Translations under genes and position numbers: made by a program | Notes under the pieces: model-generated | Seen by the model: only the letters and a program-made list of their open reading frames with translations | The model's database searches: none | What the model was told of the DNA's origin: nothing | Origin: Bacillus sp. V2I10 | GTDB lineage: Bacteria > Bacillota > Bacilli > Bacillales > Bacillaceae | Direction of reading: 5' to 3' | NCBI RefSeq assembly: GCF_030817055.1 | Contig: NZ_JAUSYV010000001.1 | Location: 1,326,001-1,390,000, forward strand | DNA: 64,000 nucleotides | Shown: positions 18,248 through 27,301 of the stretch, piece after piece | Layout: every line of letters starts with the position of its first letter | How positions within the stretch are numbered: position 1 is the first letter of the stretch

Positions 18248-19585
18248 ATGATTGCTCCAAATCCAGGAACTGACTTAAAGCCGCAAAAAACTGCCATGTA
18301 CTCTATCTCCAATATAACGAAATTTATTGGATTTAGTTTGATTGGTATCTTTATGTTCTTTATTCCGATTTCCATAAATGGGGTTTCTTCGATCTCACTT
18401 GATCATATGACGACATGGATCAAGCAATCGTTCCCTTCCTTTGTTCCGATCTATGTGCTTATTGTTATTTTACTTGGTGCAATTTATCCGTTTGCAGTAA
18501 AGAGCTGGAAGAAAGATAAAGTTAGTATGGTTTTTTCTTTCTTGAAGGTATTGGGGGTCTTTGTTGCTTTTATGATTGTTTTTAAAATCGGTCCTGCATG
18601 GTTGATGGCACCGAACATGGGACCCTTCCTGTTTGAAAAGCTGGTCATACCGGTAGGGCTTGTTGTCCCTATTGGTTCTGTATTTTTAGCATTGCTCGTA
18701 GGGTATGGCTTGCTCGAATTTATTGGTGTACTCGTGCAGCCAATCATGCGTCCAATCTGGAAAACACCTGGCCGTTCCGCGGTGGATGCTGTAGCTTCCT
18801 TTGTTGGAAGCTATTCAATTGGTCTGCTGATTACAAACCGTGTATTTAAAGAAGGCAAGTATACAATTAAGGAAGCGGCTATTATCGCGACTGGATTTTC
18901 TACTGTTTCTGCAACATTCATGATTGTTATTGCAAAAACGCTTGGGATTATGGATAAGTGGAATCTTTATTTCTGGGTATCGCTTGTTGTCACCTTCCTT
19001 GTTACTGCTATTACAGTGCATATATATCCCCTTAGTAAAATGAGTGATGATTATTACACTGAAAAAGGAGAACCTGAAGAAGTTATTAAAGAAAAGTTTC
19101 TGCAAAATGCCTGGAAAAGTGCTATGGAAGCTGCGGAAAACTCGTTGAGCATTTGGAGAAATATATGGGAGAACTTAAAAGACGGATTTATTATGACAAT
19201 GAGTATTTTGCCGTCTATACTGTCAGTTGGACTAATTGGCTTGATTCTGGCGGAGTTCACACCAGTTTTTGATTGGATTGGTTATATATTTTATCCGATT
19301 ACATGGGCTTTGCAGATACCTGAGCCACTGTTGGCTGCGAAAGCTTCAGCGATTGAAATCGCTGAGATGTTCTTGCCAGCTCTTCTAGTAGTAGATGCCC
19401 CTTTAGTGACGAAGTTCATCATTGCTGTTGTATCCGTTTCTTCCATTTTGTTTTTCTCAGCCACTATTCCTTGTATTCTTTCGACTGAGATTCCAATTAG
19501 CATACCAAAGCTTCTTCTTATCTGGCTGGAACGCACAATTTTAACTTTAATCTTAGTAACCCCTCTTGCTTATTTATTGCTCTAA
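18248..19585 (+). CDS. YjiH-type membrane protein with gate (nucleoside-recognition) domains
   Basis: Integral membrane protein of 445 residues with about 10-12 spans, related to YjiH and carrying the Gate/nucleoside-recognition fold (VDAVASFVGSYSIGLLITNRVF; IATGFSTVSATFMIVIAKTLG). Family members are putative transporters without proven substrates, and several lie near amino-acid genes. The ATG at 18248 has AGAGGAGG 7 bases upstream; a TTG at 18164 in frame lacks an RBS. Last gene of the hut-like operon, so it may import histidine derivatives or export a product. Confidence 0.85.
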   Translation: MIAPNPGTDLKPQKTAMYSISNITKFIGFSLIGIFMFFIPISINGVSSISLDHMTTWIKQSFPSFVPIYVLIVILLGAIYPFAVKSWKKDKVSMVFSFLKVLGVFVAFMIVFKIGPAWLMAPNMGPFLFEKLVIPVGLVVPIGSVFLALLVGYGLLEFIGVLVQPIMRPIWKTPGRSAVDAVASFVGSYSIGLLITNRVFKEGKYTIKEAAIIATGFSTVSATFMIVIAKTLGIMDKWNLYFWVSLVVTFLVTAITVHIYPLSKMSDDYYTEKGEPEEVIKEKFLQNAWKSAMEAAENSLSIWRNIWENLKDGFIMTMSILPSILSVGLIGLILAEFTPVFDWIGYIFYPITWALQIPEPLLAAKASAIEIAEMFLPALLVVDAPLVTKFIIAVVSVSSILFFSATIPCILSTEIPISIPKLLLIWLERTILTLILVTPLAYLLL

Positions 19586-19987
19586 CCAACAATATTATTA
19601 AAAACTAAATAAGATAAATGTCTTAGCTTTAATTTAAAACTGGATTTTATCCATGTGGCAAATTAGAGCTTTTTCTATTATGACGAAATATTCTGATTAT
19701 ATATAGTGTTTGAATTAGGTTGCCTTTTAATATATTGGCACCAGGCTCCATTTTATTGTTTTATTTTTATTCATGGTTCATCAAGCGAACGATTGCTTTT
19801 ATCCTAGCATAGGCGGGCTGGCACCAATTTTAAATCGAATAAAATAGGTATTTGAATCAGGAACAATACCCAAGCAGTGTTCATATTTTGTTGAGAAAAG
19901 TATTAGTCGAGTCTCTCTCCTGTTACACAGTTGTTTTTTCGTTCTTTGTTGGTAAACCTGATTAATTAAAATACGGAGGTATGAAAA
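19586..19987. other. Intergenic region before bacteriocin precursor
   Basis: About 400 AT-rich bases with no gene on either strand. It separates the hut-like operon from the bacteriocin genes and should hold the precursor promoter. TTGAAT...TAATAT near 19710-19733 is a possible but weak promoter. GGAGG at 19975-19979 is the precursor's RBS. Confidence 0.5.
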
Positions 19988-20266
19988 ATGAATAATTTCC
20001 AAAATGAACTTCAATCGTTGAATGTTGGTGATTTCCAGGCGAACGAGGCTACTTATTGGGATCAAAACCAATCTTATATGAATCAAGATCGACAATTTGG
20101 ATTCTTTTTTAGCTGCTTTAATTGTTTTAACTGTTTTAATTGTTTTCGCTGCTTTAATTGTTTTCGCTGCTTTAATTGTTTTCGCTGCTCTAATTGCTTT
20201 AGATGCGGTGGAAATTGCGGTGGTCGCTGCGGCGGTCGCTGCGGTGGTCGCTGCGGCGGTCGATAA
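19988..20266 (+). CDS. Heterocycloanthracin-like bacteriocin precursor
   Basis: A 92-residue precursor of a thiazole/oxazole-modified microcin-type peptide. Residues 1-40 form an acidic/Asn-Gln-rich leader (FQNELQSLNVGDFQ) without a membrane signal. The core has 15 Cys: Cys43 to Cys73 every third residue (C-F-N, C-F-R, one C-S-N) and then Cys77, 81, 85 and 89 every fourth (C-G-G-R). Cys-Xaa-Xaa repeats mark the B. anthracis/B. cereus heterocycloanthracin family, whose Cys residues are converted to thiazoles. GGAGG sits 8 bases before the ATG. The next three genes encode the expected maturation enzymes. Confidence 0.9.
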   Translation: MNNFQNELQSLNVGDFQANEATYWDQNQSYMNQDRQFGFFFSCFNCFNCFNCFRCFNCFRCFNCFRCSNCFRCGGNCGGRCGGRCGGRCGGR

Positions 20267-20293
20267 TTTTCGTATAAGTGATCTAAGGAGAAA

Positions 20294-20321
20294 AGCCCCT
20301 GCAGAATTGCAGGGGTTTTTC
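20294..20321 (+). terminator. Terminator between precursor and maturation genes
   Basis: CCCCTGCA GAAT TGCAGGGG followed by TTTTT. Its place lets the precursor be made in excess while some readthrough, or a separate promoter, serves the enzymes. Confidence 0.9.
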
Positions 20322-20424
20322 TCTTTAAAGATTAGACATAAGAGACAAATTACGGTACATAGGCTTATAGTGAAATGAAAAATGATGCTATAGATTTGAG
20401 GACAGCTGGGTAAGGAGGAGCGGA

Positions 20425-22356
20425 ATGACAAATTTGAACCCTTCTATGCGTCTGAAAGTGAAAAGGGACACTTTTTTTCTCCCTGATCCAAACAGCGGTG
20501 TTTATTTTCGAAATAATGTAAGTTCATTCCATATGACAGGCAGTACGATTGATCAGTGGGTAAACAAGCTGATGCCAATGTTTAATGGAGAGTACACCTT
20601 GGGGAATTTGACAAACGGATTGCCGGGCCAATATCGAGATCGTGTATATGAAATTGCAGAAGTGCTGTATAAAAATGGGTTTGTTCGGGATGTAAGTCAA
20701 GACCGTCCTCATCAATTGGCGGATCAAGTTCTTAAAAAGTATGCTTCTCAAATTGAATTTTTAGAAAGTTTCGGCGATTCAGGTGCGTACCGTTTTCAAG
20801 CCTATCGTCAGGCCAAAGTGTTGGCGGTCGGCTCTGGCCCTTTTTTTGTCTCGTTGGTTTCTTCGTTGGTTGAATCTGGATTGCCCAAGTTTCATGTACT
20901 GATAATGGACTCAGTACCGACCAATCGGATGCGGTTAGAAGAATTGGCGGTACATGCCCGTAAAACGGACCCCGAGGTAGCAGTAGAAGAGGTCATCCTG
21001 AAAAATGAGGGGGAAAGTTCTTGGCGGGAGATCGTGAAGTCGTTTGATTCGATTTTGTATGTGTCGCAGGAAGGCAATGTAGAGGAACTGCGAACTCTTC
21101 ACAGGATTTGCAGGGAAGAGAAAAAGCTGTTGCTCCCTGCTATATTTCTGCACCAGGTGGGTCTGGCAGGTCCTCTGGTTCATCCAGACTCTGAAGGATG
21201 CTGGGAGTCTGCGTGGCGCAGCATACACGAATCAGTGTTTGGCAAAGATGAGCAATTACAAAGTTTCACTTCCACAGCAGGAGCGATGTTGGCCAATGTG
21301 ATCGTGTTTGAATTGTTTAAAAACGTTACGGGAGTTACTGAATCAGAACAGAGGAATCAATTCTTCCTGCTTGATCCGGAGACGCTGGAAGGAAATTGGC
21401 ATGATTTCATGCCTCATCCGCTTGTGACCGGACGTATTACAGCTGAATGGATTCGAGATTTAGATTTGGGGCTCAAACAGAGTTCGGGCAAAGGGGAGCT
21501 TGGCGGGCTGCTTCTGTATTTAAGCCATTTGACATCAGCGGAATCAGGTATTTTTCATATTTTAGAAGAGGAGGATTTAAAGCAGTTACCGTTAGCACAG
21601 TGCCGCGTACAGGCAGTTGACCCGTTGTCTGTGGGACCTGCAGAGCTTCTGCCGAGCATTGTCTGTACAGAACTGACACATGAGAAGGCACGGAGGGAAG
21701 CGGGTCTATCTGGAATGGAAGCGTATGTGTCTCAAATGGCCGATGTTCTCGTTGCCGCTCTTCCTCTAAGACAGAAAGTAGAATCCGGGAAAATTGTTGG
21801 TGTTGGAGCGGGAGAAACAATTGCAGAAGGCGTTTGCCGCGGATTGCAAAAGTGTTTAACAGCGGAACTGTACAAACAACTGGCCAATCAGAAGAACGTT
21901 GTCTCCCGGGTGCAGTTAAGCGATATAGAAGATGAACGTTGCCGGTATTATTTACAGGCACTGACCACCATGCAGGGGGCACCGATCATCGGTTTGGGAA
22001 AGGAAGTCTCCGGTTTCCCTGTTGTATGGGTCGGCACGAATGATCGCTGGTATGGCAGTGTAGATTTGAATACAACAATGGCGCTGCAAAAAGCGCTGCA
22101 ACAGGCGCTGATGAATGGAAAAAATCAATCGGCACAAGCGTTACCGGATTCGTCCGTGTTTCTCGCAGAAACGGCACCACAAAGACTTGTAATCCGTACG
22201 AGTGAAGAAATATCCGAGGTTTTGCAGTCCGCAATGCAGGTCCTAAAACGGAACCGCAAGCGAATCTTGGTTTTCGAACTTGAATGGGAACCATTTTTGA
22301 AAAAGGAACTGGTAGGTGTGTATGGTACGTTGTTACGAGAGGAGGAATCCCGGTGA
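20425..22356 (+). CDS. Thiazole-containing bacteriocin maturation protein (ThiF-like)
   Basis: A 643-residue protein of the ThiF/E1-like type that accompanies heterocycloanthracin loci. Near residue 130 it has a Rossmann-type strand-loop (AKVLAVGSGPFFVSLVSSL) resembling the E1 nucleotide fold. LAGPLVHPDSEGCWES mirrors the GPLVRPDTQGCSQC segment of the next gene, but without its CxxC zinc pair. It probably binds the precursor leader and hands the peptide to the cyclodehydratase. RBS TAAGGAGGAG. The stop overlaps the start of the next gene by four bases. Confidence 0.85.
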   Translation: MTNLNPSMRLKVKRDTFFLPDPNSGVYFRNNVSSFHMTGSTIDQWVNKLMPMFNGEYTLGNLTNGLPGQYRDRVYEIAEVLYKNGFVRDVSQDRPHQLADQVLKKYASQIEFLESFGDSGAYRFQAYRQAKVLAVGSGPFFVSLVSSLVESGLPKFHVLIMDSVPTNRMRLEELAVHARKTDPEVAVEEVILKNEGESSWREIVKSFDSILYVSQEGNVEELRTLHRICREEKKLLLPAIFLHQVGLAGPLVHPDSEGCWESAWRSIHESVFGKDEQLQSFTSTAGAMLANVIVFELFKNVTGVTESEQRNQFFLLDPETLEGNWHDFMPHPLVTGRITAEWIRDLDLGLKQSSGKGELGGLLLYLSHLTSAESGIFHILEEEDLKQLPLAQCRVQAVDPLSVGPAELLPSIVCTELTHEKARREAGLSGMEAYVSQMADVLVAALPLRQKVESGKIVGVGAGETIAEGVCRGLQKCLTAELYKQLANQKNVVSRVQLSDIEDERCRYYLQALTTMQGAPIIGLGKEVSGFPVVWVGTNDRWYGSVDLNTTMALQKALQQALMNGKNQSAQALPDSSVFLAETAPQRLVIRTSEEISEVLQSAMQVLKRNRKRILVFELEWEPFLKKELVGVYGTLLREEESR

Positions 22357-24293
22357 GTGCAGTCGTAGTGGTTATCGGAGAAGGAATGTTAGCTGACCAC
22401 TTGTGTGAAGAATTATCAGCACAATACCAGGTAGTTCGTCATATTGATTTCGAGGCAGGAGTACCTGAAGCGACTGATTTAGTTCTAGTGCTGCACGATG
22501 CCTGGAATCATTCCATTCATCAAAAAGCTGAAGAAGTGTTGCGTCCAGCCGGTATTCCTTGGCTGCGAGGATTCGTCTCATTTGGAGAAGGCGTGGTAGG
22601 ACCACTGGTTCGCCCGGATACACAGGGGTGCTCCCAATGTGCAGACATGCGGCATCTCATGGCAGGACGAGACCGTAAAGAGATGTGGGAAATTGGGCAG
22701 AGGCTGGCTGCGGGCGGAGGAATGCCGCGTGACGCGTGGGCATCGAGCACGGGGCTTATGCAGATCGCCTATCTGCTTGAGGCGGAGGTTCAGAGGATCT
22801 TGCAAGGTGATGAGGCGCACTCGGAAGGACGGGTATTTTTACTCAATCTAAAAACATTGAAGAGTTCATGGCATCCTTTTCTGCCCGATCCGTTATGTCC
22901 GGTTTGCAGTCAATTACCTGATGATTCACCGGACGCGGCCCGAATCTCACTAAAACCAAGTCCAAAAATGGAAGGCAGTTACCGCTGCCGTTCGATGGAC
23001 GATCTAAGTAAAGTTCTGGTTAAAGACTATCTGGATCACCGGACGGGCATTTTGAATGGGAAAATGTATGACCTAGTACCGCCTTTTGCTGATGTAGGTG
23101 TAAATTTGCCGTTATTCTCAGGGGACGAGGGAGTAGCAGGCCGGACTCATTCATACGCAGTAAGTGAGTTAACTGCTATTTTGGAGGGCTTGGAGCGGTC
23201 CTGCGGTATAACGCCCCGTGGAAAGCGGACGGTGGTCTATGATAGTTACCGTAATCTGAAAGACCAAGCGCTCAATCCTATTAATGTAGGAGTGCACGCG
23301 AAGGATCAGTATGCCCGGCCTGGTTTTCCATTTGAACAGTTTAACCCTGATCGTCCAATAAATTGGGTATGGGGCTATTCGTTTTTGCAAGAGCGTCCAA
23401 TTTTGGTTCCTGAGCTGCTTGCCTATTACAGCTTGGGGTGCGGACATGGATTTGTCTATGAAACTTCCAACGGATGCGCATTAGGAGGAAGTTTGGAGGA
23501 AGCCATTTTCTACGGTATTTTGGAAGTGGTGGAACGTGATTCGTTCCTGATGACTTGGTACGCAGAGCTGCCTCTCCCGCGTCTTGACCCTTATTCGGCT
23601 AATGATCAAGAATTGCTGTTAATGATCGACCGTGTGCGGGCAGTGGGGGGATATGATCTGCATTTTTATAACTCGACGATGGAGCACGGAATTCCAAGCG
23701 TTTGGGCGATGGCAAAAAACAGGAAGCAAAAGGGATTGAATATCATCTGTGCAGCCGGAGCTCATCTGGATCCAGTACGGGCGGTGAAAAGCACGGTTCA
23801 CGAGTTGGCTGCCATGATGCTGACGCTTGATGAGAAATTAGAAACGAATCAGGATGAGTTTGTGCGAATGCTGCAAGATTCTTCCTTGGTAGAGAAGATG
23901 GATGATCATGGCATGCTGTACGGTTTGCCGCAAGCGCAAGAGCGCCTGCAGTTTTTGCTGGACGATAATCGTCCGTTGCGGTCGTTTGATGAGGAATTCA
24001 AGTGGAAGTCAACTCATGCAGATCTGACCGATGACCTGCAGGACATTCTTCAGAAGTTTCGTCGATTGAACCTCGATGTGATTGTGGTGGATCAGTCAAC
24101 ATCGGAAACGAAACGAAACGGACTGTATTGCGTGAAAGTGCTGATTCCAGGGATGCTGCCAATGACATTCGGACATCACCTTACGAGAGTAACAGGGCTT
24201 GAGAGGGTGCTGAGGGTACCAATGGAACTTGGATATACCAAGCAGCCGCTCACACTTGAACAGCTCAATCCACATCCACATCCGTTTCCATAA
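22353..24293 (+). CDS. TOMM cyclodehydratase (ThiF-like N-terminus fused to YcaO)
   Basis: Makes azolines from Cys/Ser/Thr of the precursor using ATP. The N-terminal part is the E1-like 'C' domain with zinc pairs GCSQC and LCPVC. The YcaO part follows, with the ATP-site helix SLEEAIFYGILEVVERD and, at the very end, PHPHPFP, the Pro-rich C-terminus that YcaO cyclodehydratases place in the active site. I chose GTG 22353 (RBS GAGAGGAGG, GTGA overlap with the preceding stop) over the in-frame upstream start at 22284, which would lie deep in the previous gene. 646 residues, usual for fused cyclodehydratases. Confidence 0.92.
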   Translation: MSAVVVVIGEGMLADHLCEELSAQYQVVRHIDFEAGVPEATDLVLVLHDAWNHSIHQKAEEVLRPAGIPWLRGFVSFGEGVVGPLVRPDTQGCSQCADMRHLMAGRDRKEMWEIGQRLAAGGGMPRDAWASSTGLMQIAYLLEAEVQRILQGDEAHSEGRVFLLNLKTLKSSWHPFLPDPLCPVCSQLPDDSPDAARISLKPSPKMEGSYRCRSMDDLSKVLVKDYLDHRTGILNGKMYDLVPPFADVGVNLPLFSGDEGVAGRTHSYAVSELTAILEGLERSCGITPRGKRTVVYDSYRNLKDQALNPINVGVHAKDQYARPGFPFEQFNPDRPINWVWGYSFLQERPILVPELLAYYSLGCGHGFVYETSNGCALGGSLEEAIFYGILEVVERDSFLMTWYAELPLPRLDPYSANDQELLLMIDRVRAVGGYDLHFYNSTMEHGIPSVWAMAKNRKQKGLNIICAAGAHLDPVRAVKSTVHELAAMMLTLDEKLETNQDEFVRMLQDSSLVEKMDDHGMLYGLPQAQERLQFLLDDNRPLRSFDEEFKWKSTHADLTDDLQDILQKFRRLNLDVIVVDQSTSETKRNGLYCVKVLIPGMLPMTFGHHLTRVTGLERVLRVPMELGYTKQPLTLEQLNPHPHPFP

Positions 24294-24317
24294 ACGGTAC
24301 CTAGGAGGGGCAGGAGG

Positions 24318-25889
24318 ATGGGTCTCGATACATTTCTGCACAATCTGCATTTTGAAATCGACAAGGCAAGCCCAGCGGACTGGGAAGTGGATTGGGAAGA
24401 TGCACCGCTTCCATATAAGATTTACCGTGGCTTGCCTGTTTTTTCATTATCACTGGAAGTACCGCTGACGCTTGAAGAATGGGAAGAACCAGAACAGCCT
24501 AACCTTCGGAGAATCAGTCACTTTCTCTGGTATGTATTCGGCCTTACTCAATTTTCCCAGTCGGCTTTTCCCACTGCAGATCAGGCACCGGAACTAATGC
24601 AGTCGAATCGGCGGTTTGTTCCTTCCGGCGGGGCGTTATATCCAAACGAATTGTATGTGTATCTGAAGATGGAGGATTTGCCTGTTGGTGTTTACCATTA
24701 TGATGTGGCACACCATCGCTTGGTACTGTTGCGAGAAGGCAATTTCGATTCATATATAGCCAAGGCTCTTGGTAATCGCTGTGAAGTGTCCGCTTGTTTT
24801 GGTACCGTTTTTGTGTCGACAATGTTTTGGAAAAACTTCTATAAATACAATAACTTTGCCTACCGTCTGCAAGGGTTAGATGCCGGGGTGCTGATTGGAC
24901 AGTTATTGGAAGTAGCAAAACGGTTTGGTTTTGCTTCGGGGGTGTACTTTCAATATCTGGATCGGGCGATCAACCATCTGCTTGGACTAATCGAAGAAAA
25001 AGAGAGTGTGTATGCAGTTATCCCGCTGACAGTGGAACCTACGAGCTGGTTTACTAATGGGAGCGGCAGAGATGAGCTTGTATCTGCTGCTGAGCTGTGT
25101 CGAGAGCTGCAAGCGATTCAAACTAATTACTACGTCCAATCACAGAGGATCAAGACGTTTCCGATGTTAACGAAGATGAATGAAGCGTCCATGCTAGAAT
25201 CAACACAAACGTTTAGGCAAATAAAGGCGAGGGAGAATTTGAATGTTGAGAGTCAAGTGATAACTCTCCCTCATATGAAGCGATTATCGTATGATCTGGC
25301 GTCGGTATGTCAAAAGCGATTTTCACCGGACATGGATTTCATTTTTGGAAAGGTCAGTCAATCGGAGCTTGCGACTCTTCTGCAGGAAGCAACGTCCGCA
25401 TACTTGTATCGTAATGATTTGGATGAACCACATAAGAAGCTCGAGTCACGTGTATCACTGTATGGATGTCTGAATAATGTTGAAGGAATTCCGGATGGTG
25501 CTTATCAATATGATAGCGCTGATCATGCTTTGCGACAGGCAGATCTCGGTGATCATCGAATCAATTTACAATACGGAATGTCAGGAGGAAATGTGAATTT
25601 GTTCCAAGTGCCGCTCTGCTTTCATGTGGCAGGCGATAAAGATCACTTCATATCGGAACTGGGGTACAGAGGATATCGTATTCAGCAAATGGAAGCGGGT
25701 ATGCTCGTGCAGCGATTACTGTTAGTCGCCTCAGCCCTTGAGATGGGAGGACATCCACTACTAGGATTTGATGCGAAATTGAGTGATGAGATATATAAGA
25801 TGGATAATCAAGGAAAAACCAGCCTGATCCAAATTCCGATCGGTCCCTATCGGCCTCGTCCTTGGTTACAGGGGAGTTTACAAAGCTAA
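24318..25889 (+). CDS. SagB-type dehydrogenase with two nitroreductase-like domains
   Basis: FMN-dependent oxidation of azolines to thiazoles/oxazoles. Two nitroreductase-fold halves are seen: residues about 65-250 (SNRRFVPSGGALYPNELYVY, the SagB signature with the flavin-binding SGGALYP) and about 320-520 (SLYGCLNNVEGIPDGAYQY and a C-terminal LLVASALEMGGHPLLGFD). The second half lacks the SGGALYP loop and is probably structural. The gene starts 24 bases after the cyclodehydratase stop with AGGAGGGGCAGGAGG upstream. It is the last gene of the locus: no dedicated exporter or immunity gene is seen. Confidence 0.9.
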   Translation: MGLDTFLHNLHFEIDKASPADWEVDWEDAPLPYKIYRGLPVFSLSLEVPLTLEEWEEPEQPNLRRISHFLWYVFGLTQFSQSAFPTADQAPELMQSNRRFVPSGGALYPNELYVYLKMEDLPVGVYHYDVAHHRLVLLREGNFDSYIAKALGNRCEVSACFGTVFVSTMFWKNFYKYNNFAYRLQGLDAGVLIGQLLEVAKRFGFASGVYFQYLDRAINHLLGLIEEKESVYAVIPLTVEPTSWFTNGSGRDELVSAAELCRELQAIQTNYYVQSQRIKTFPMLTKMNEASMLESTQTFRQIKARENLNVESQVITLPHMKRLSYDLASVCQKRFSPDMDFIFGKVSQSELATLLQEATSAYLYRNDLDEPHKKLESRVSLYGCLNNVEGIPDGAYQYDSADHALRQADLGDHRINLQYGMSGGNVNLFQVPLCFHVAGDKDHFISELGYRGYRIQQMEAGMLVQRLLLVASALEMGGHPLLGFDAKLSDEIYKMDNQGKTSLIQIPIGPYRPRPWLQGSLQS

Positions 25890-25965
25890 GTTATGGAGAG
25901 AATGAAGATATTTTCAACGGTTAAAATGTCTGCAGGGTCAATGCTGAAATGGAATAAATGAAAAA

Positions 25966-25999
25966 ACCATCTATCATTGACCTGATAGGTGGTTCTTTT
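25966..25999 (+). terminator. Terminator ending the bacteriocin locus
   Basis: ACCATCTATCA / TGATAGGTGGT stem with a six-base loop and a TCTTTTC tail. The remaining 200 bases to the LysR gene hold no gene. Confidence 0.88.
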
Positions 26000-26199
26000 C
26001 GTAACACGTTGAGACTTGCAGATCAAATGTTAAGATATACAAGAAAATTGCTTCTATTAAACTTGTAAAATCTTCACACGAAGTTATTCGTTCCTTTAAT
26101 CAAGGTTAATACATAAGATAAAGACAGCACCCTCACTCTATGTTTAAATAGAAGATAGCTTATTAAATATCTATATAAACTATAGGGCAGGTGAATGTT

Positions 26200-27090
26200 T
26201 TGGATGAGAAGGATTGTCTGATTTTGCAGTATTTGTATAAGGATCCGAATTTAACAAAAGCTGCAGAACATTTTTATATGACGCAGCCAGCTTTGACCTA
26301 TCGATTGCGGCAAATTGAAAAGGAGTTTCAGATTCAGATCTTCTCAAAGAATGGGAAAAATATTAAAATAACACCTGCTGGTGAATATATAGTCGGGTAT
26401 GCGAAAAAAATGATTACTGACTTGCGCAGTACGAAAGAATACTTGCTGAATATGGGAAATGAAGTGCAGGGGAATTTTAAAATAGGCGTGAGCAGCAACT
26501 TTGGTCTATACGAATTGCCTTCGATTTTAGAATATTTAATGAACCAATATCCAAAAGTTCATGTAAATGTGGATACAGGCTTTAGTACGGAAATGATCGA
26601 TTTGCTCATAGAAGGGGAAATTGATGTTGCTATAGTAAAAGGGGATTATAATTGGTCAGATCAAAAGTATCTTCTTAATGAAGAAAATATTTGCCTTATC
26701 TCTAAGAATGAAATGGATTTAGATCAACTTCCTAACTACCCGATGATTAATCGAAAAGAGCCAGCCGTTTTAAAAAAATATAAAAATGTATCATCTAATC
26801 CATTAGATAAAAGCATAGATCGCTGGTGGGATGAACGATACGATCAACCGCCGTTTATTTCCATGCAAGTAGACAGTTATGAGACGTGTAAAGAAATGGT
26901 AAAAAAAGGACTTGGGTATGCAATTATACCAAGGGCATTTATTCACGAAATGGATGAATTAACAAGTCATGATTTAATTCTTAAAGACGGTCAGGAACTG
27001 AAAAGAAGAACATGGATGATCTATCGCCAATCCTCCTTGCAATTAGCGACAGTCTCGACAATTGTAAATTATATAAAGAAAAGATATTAA
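26200..27090 (+). CDS. LysR family regulator
   Basis: LysR-type transcription factor, about 296 residues: N-terminal winged helix (NLTKAAEHFYMTQPALTYRLRQIEKEF) and a two-lobe effector domain (GNFKIGVSSNFGLYELPSIL). The TTG at 26200 has AGGTGA about 6 bases upstream; a GTG at 26191 in frame is the alternative start. It lies upstream of and codirectional with an M20 amidohydrolase, YfcC-type carrier and M28 peptidase, which it probably regulates, sensing a peptide-derived ligand. The effector is unknown. Confidence 0.88.
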   Translation: MDEKDCLILQYLYKDPNLTKAAEHFYMTQPALTYRLRQIEKEFQIQIFSKNGKNIKITPAGEYIVGYAKKMITDLRSTKEYLLNMGNEVQGNFKIGVSSNFGLYELPSILEYLMNQYPKVHVNVDTGFSTEMIDLLIEGEIDVAIVKGDYNWSDQKYLLNEENICLISKNEMDLDQLPNYPMINRKEPAVLKKYKNVSSNPLDKSIDRWWDERYDQPPFISMQVDSYETCKEMVKKGLGYAIIPRAFIHEMDELTSHDLILKDGQELKRRTWMIYRQSSLQLATVSTIVNYIKKRY

Positions 27091-27098
27091 AAATGAGA

Positions 27099-27131
27099 AA
27101 GAGAACACTGCATGTGGTGTTCTCTTTTTTA
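27099..27131 (+). terminator. Terminator after LysR gene
   Basis: AAGAGAACAC / GTGTTCTCTT stem followed by TTTT. The 170 bases after it form the promoter region of the amidohydrolase operon. Confidence 0.88.
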
Positions 27132-27301
27132 TATTTAATATTTCGTAATAGTAATTAATAAAGCATTTCGAACTTGTATATTTATACTATAAAAAAATTT
27201 TATAAATAACCAAAAAAACATTATGTGTACTTATAGTTCGTAGGAAAGTAAAATGAATAAAAAATAATGAATTTTCTGAATGTTGAAGGAGTTGTATATT
27301 T

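Noticed and set aside
20097..20378. Alternative plus-strand frame over the precursor (Ala/Val-rich)
   Set aside because: It crosses the terminator at 20294-20321 and is a frame-shifted reading of the Cys repeats.
19799..20431. Long minus-strand frame opposite the bacteriocin precursor, with Ala/Thr/Lys repeats
   Set aside because: It is the mirror of the Cys-codon repeats; composition is repetitive, there is no RBS, and the plus-strand precursor with its enzyme genes explains the region.
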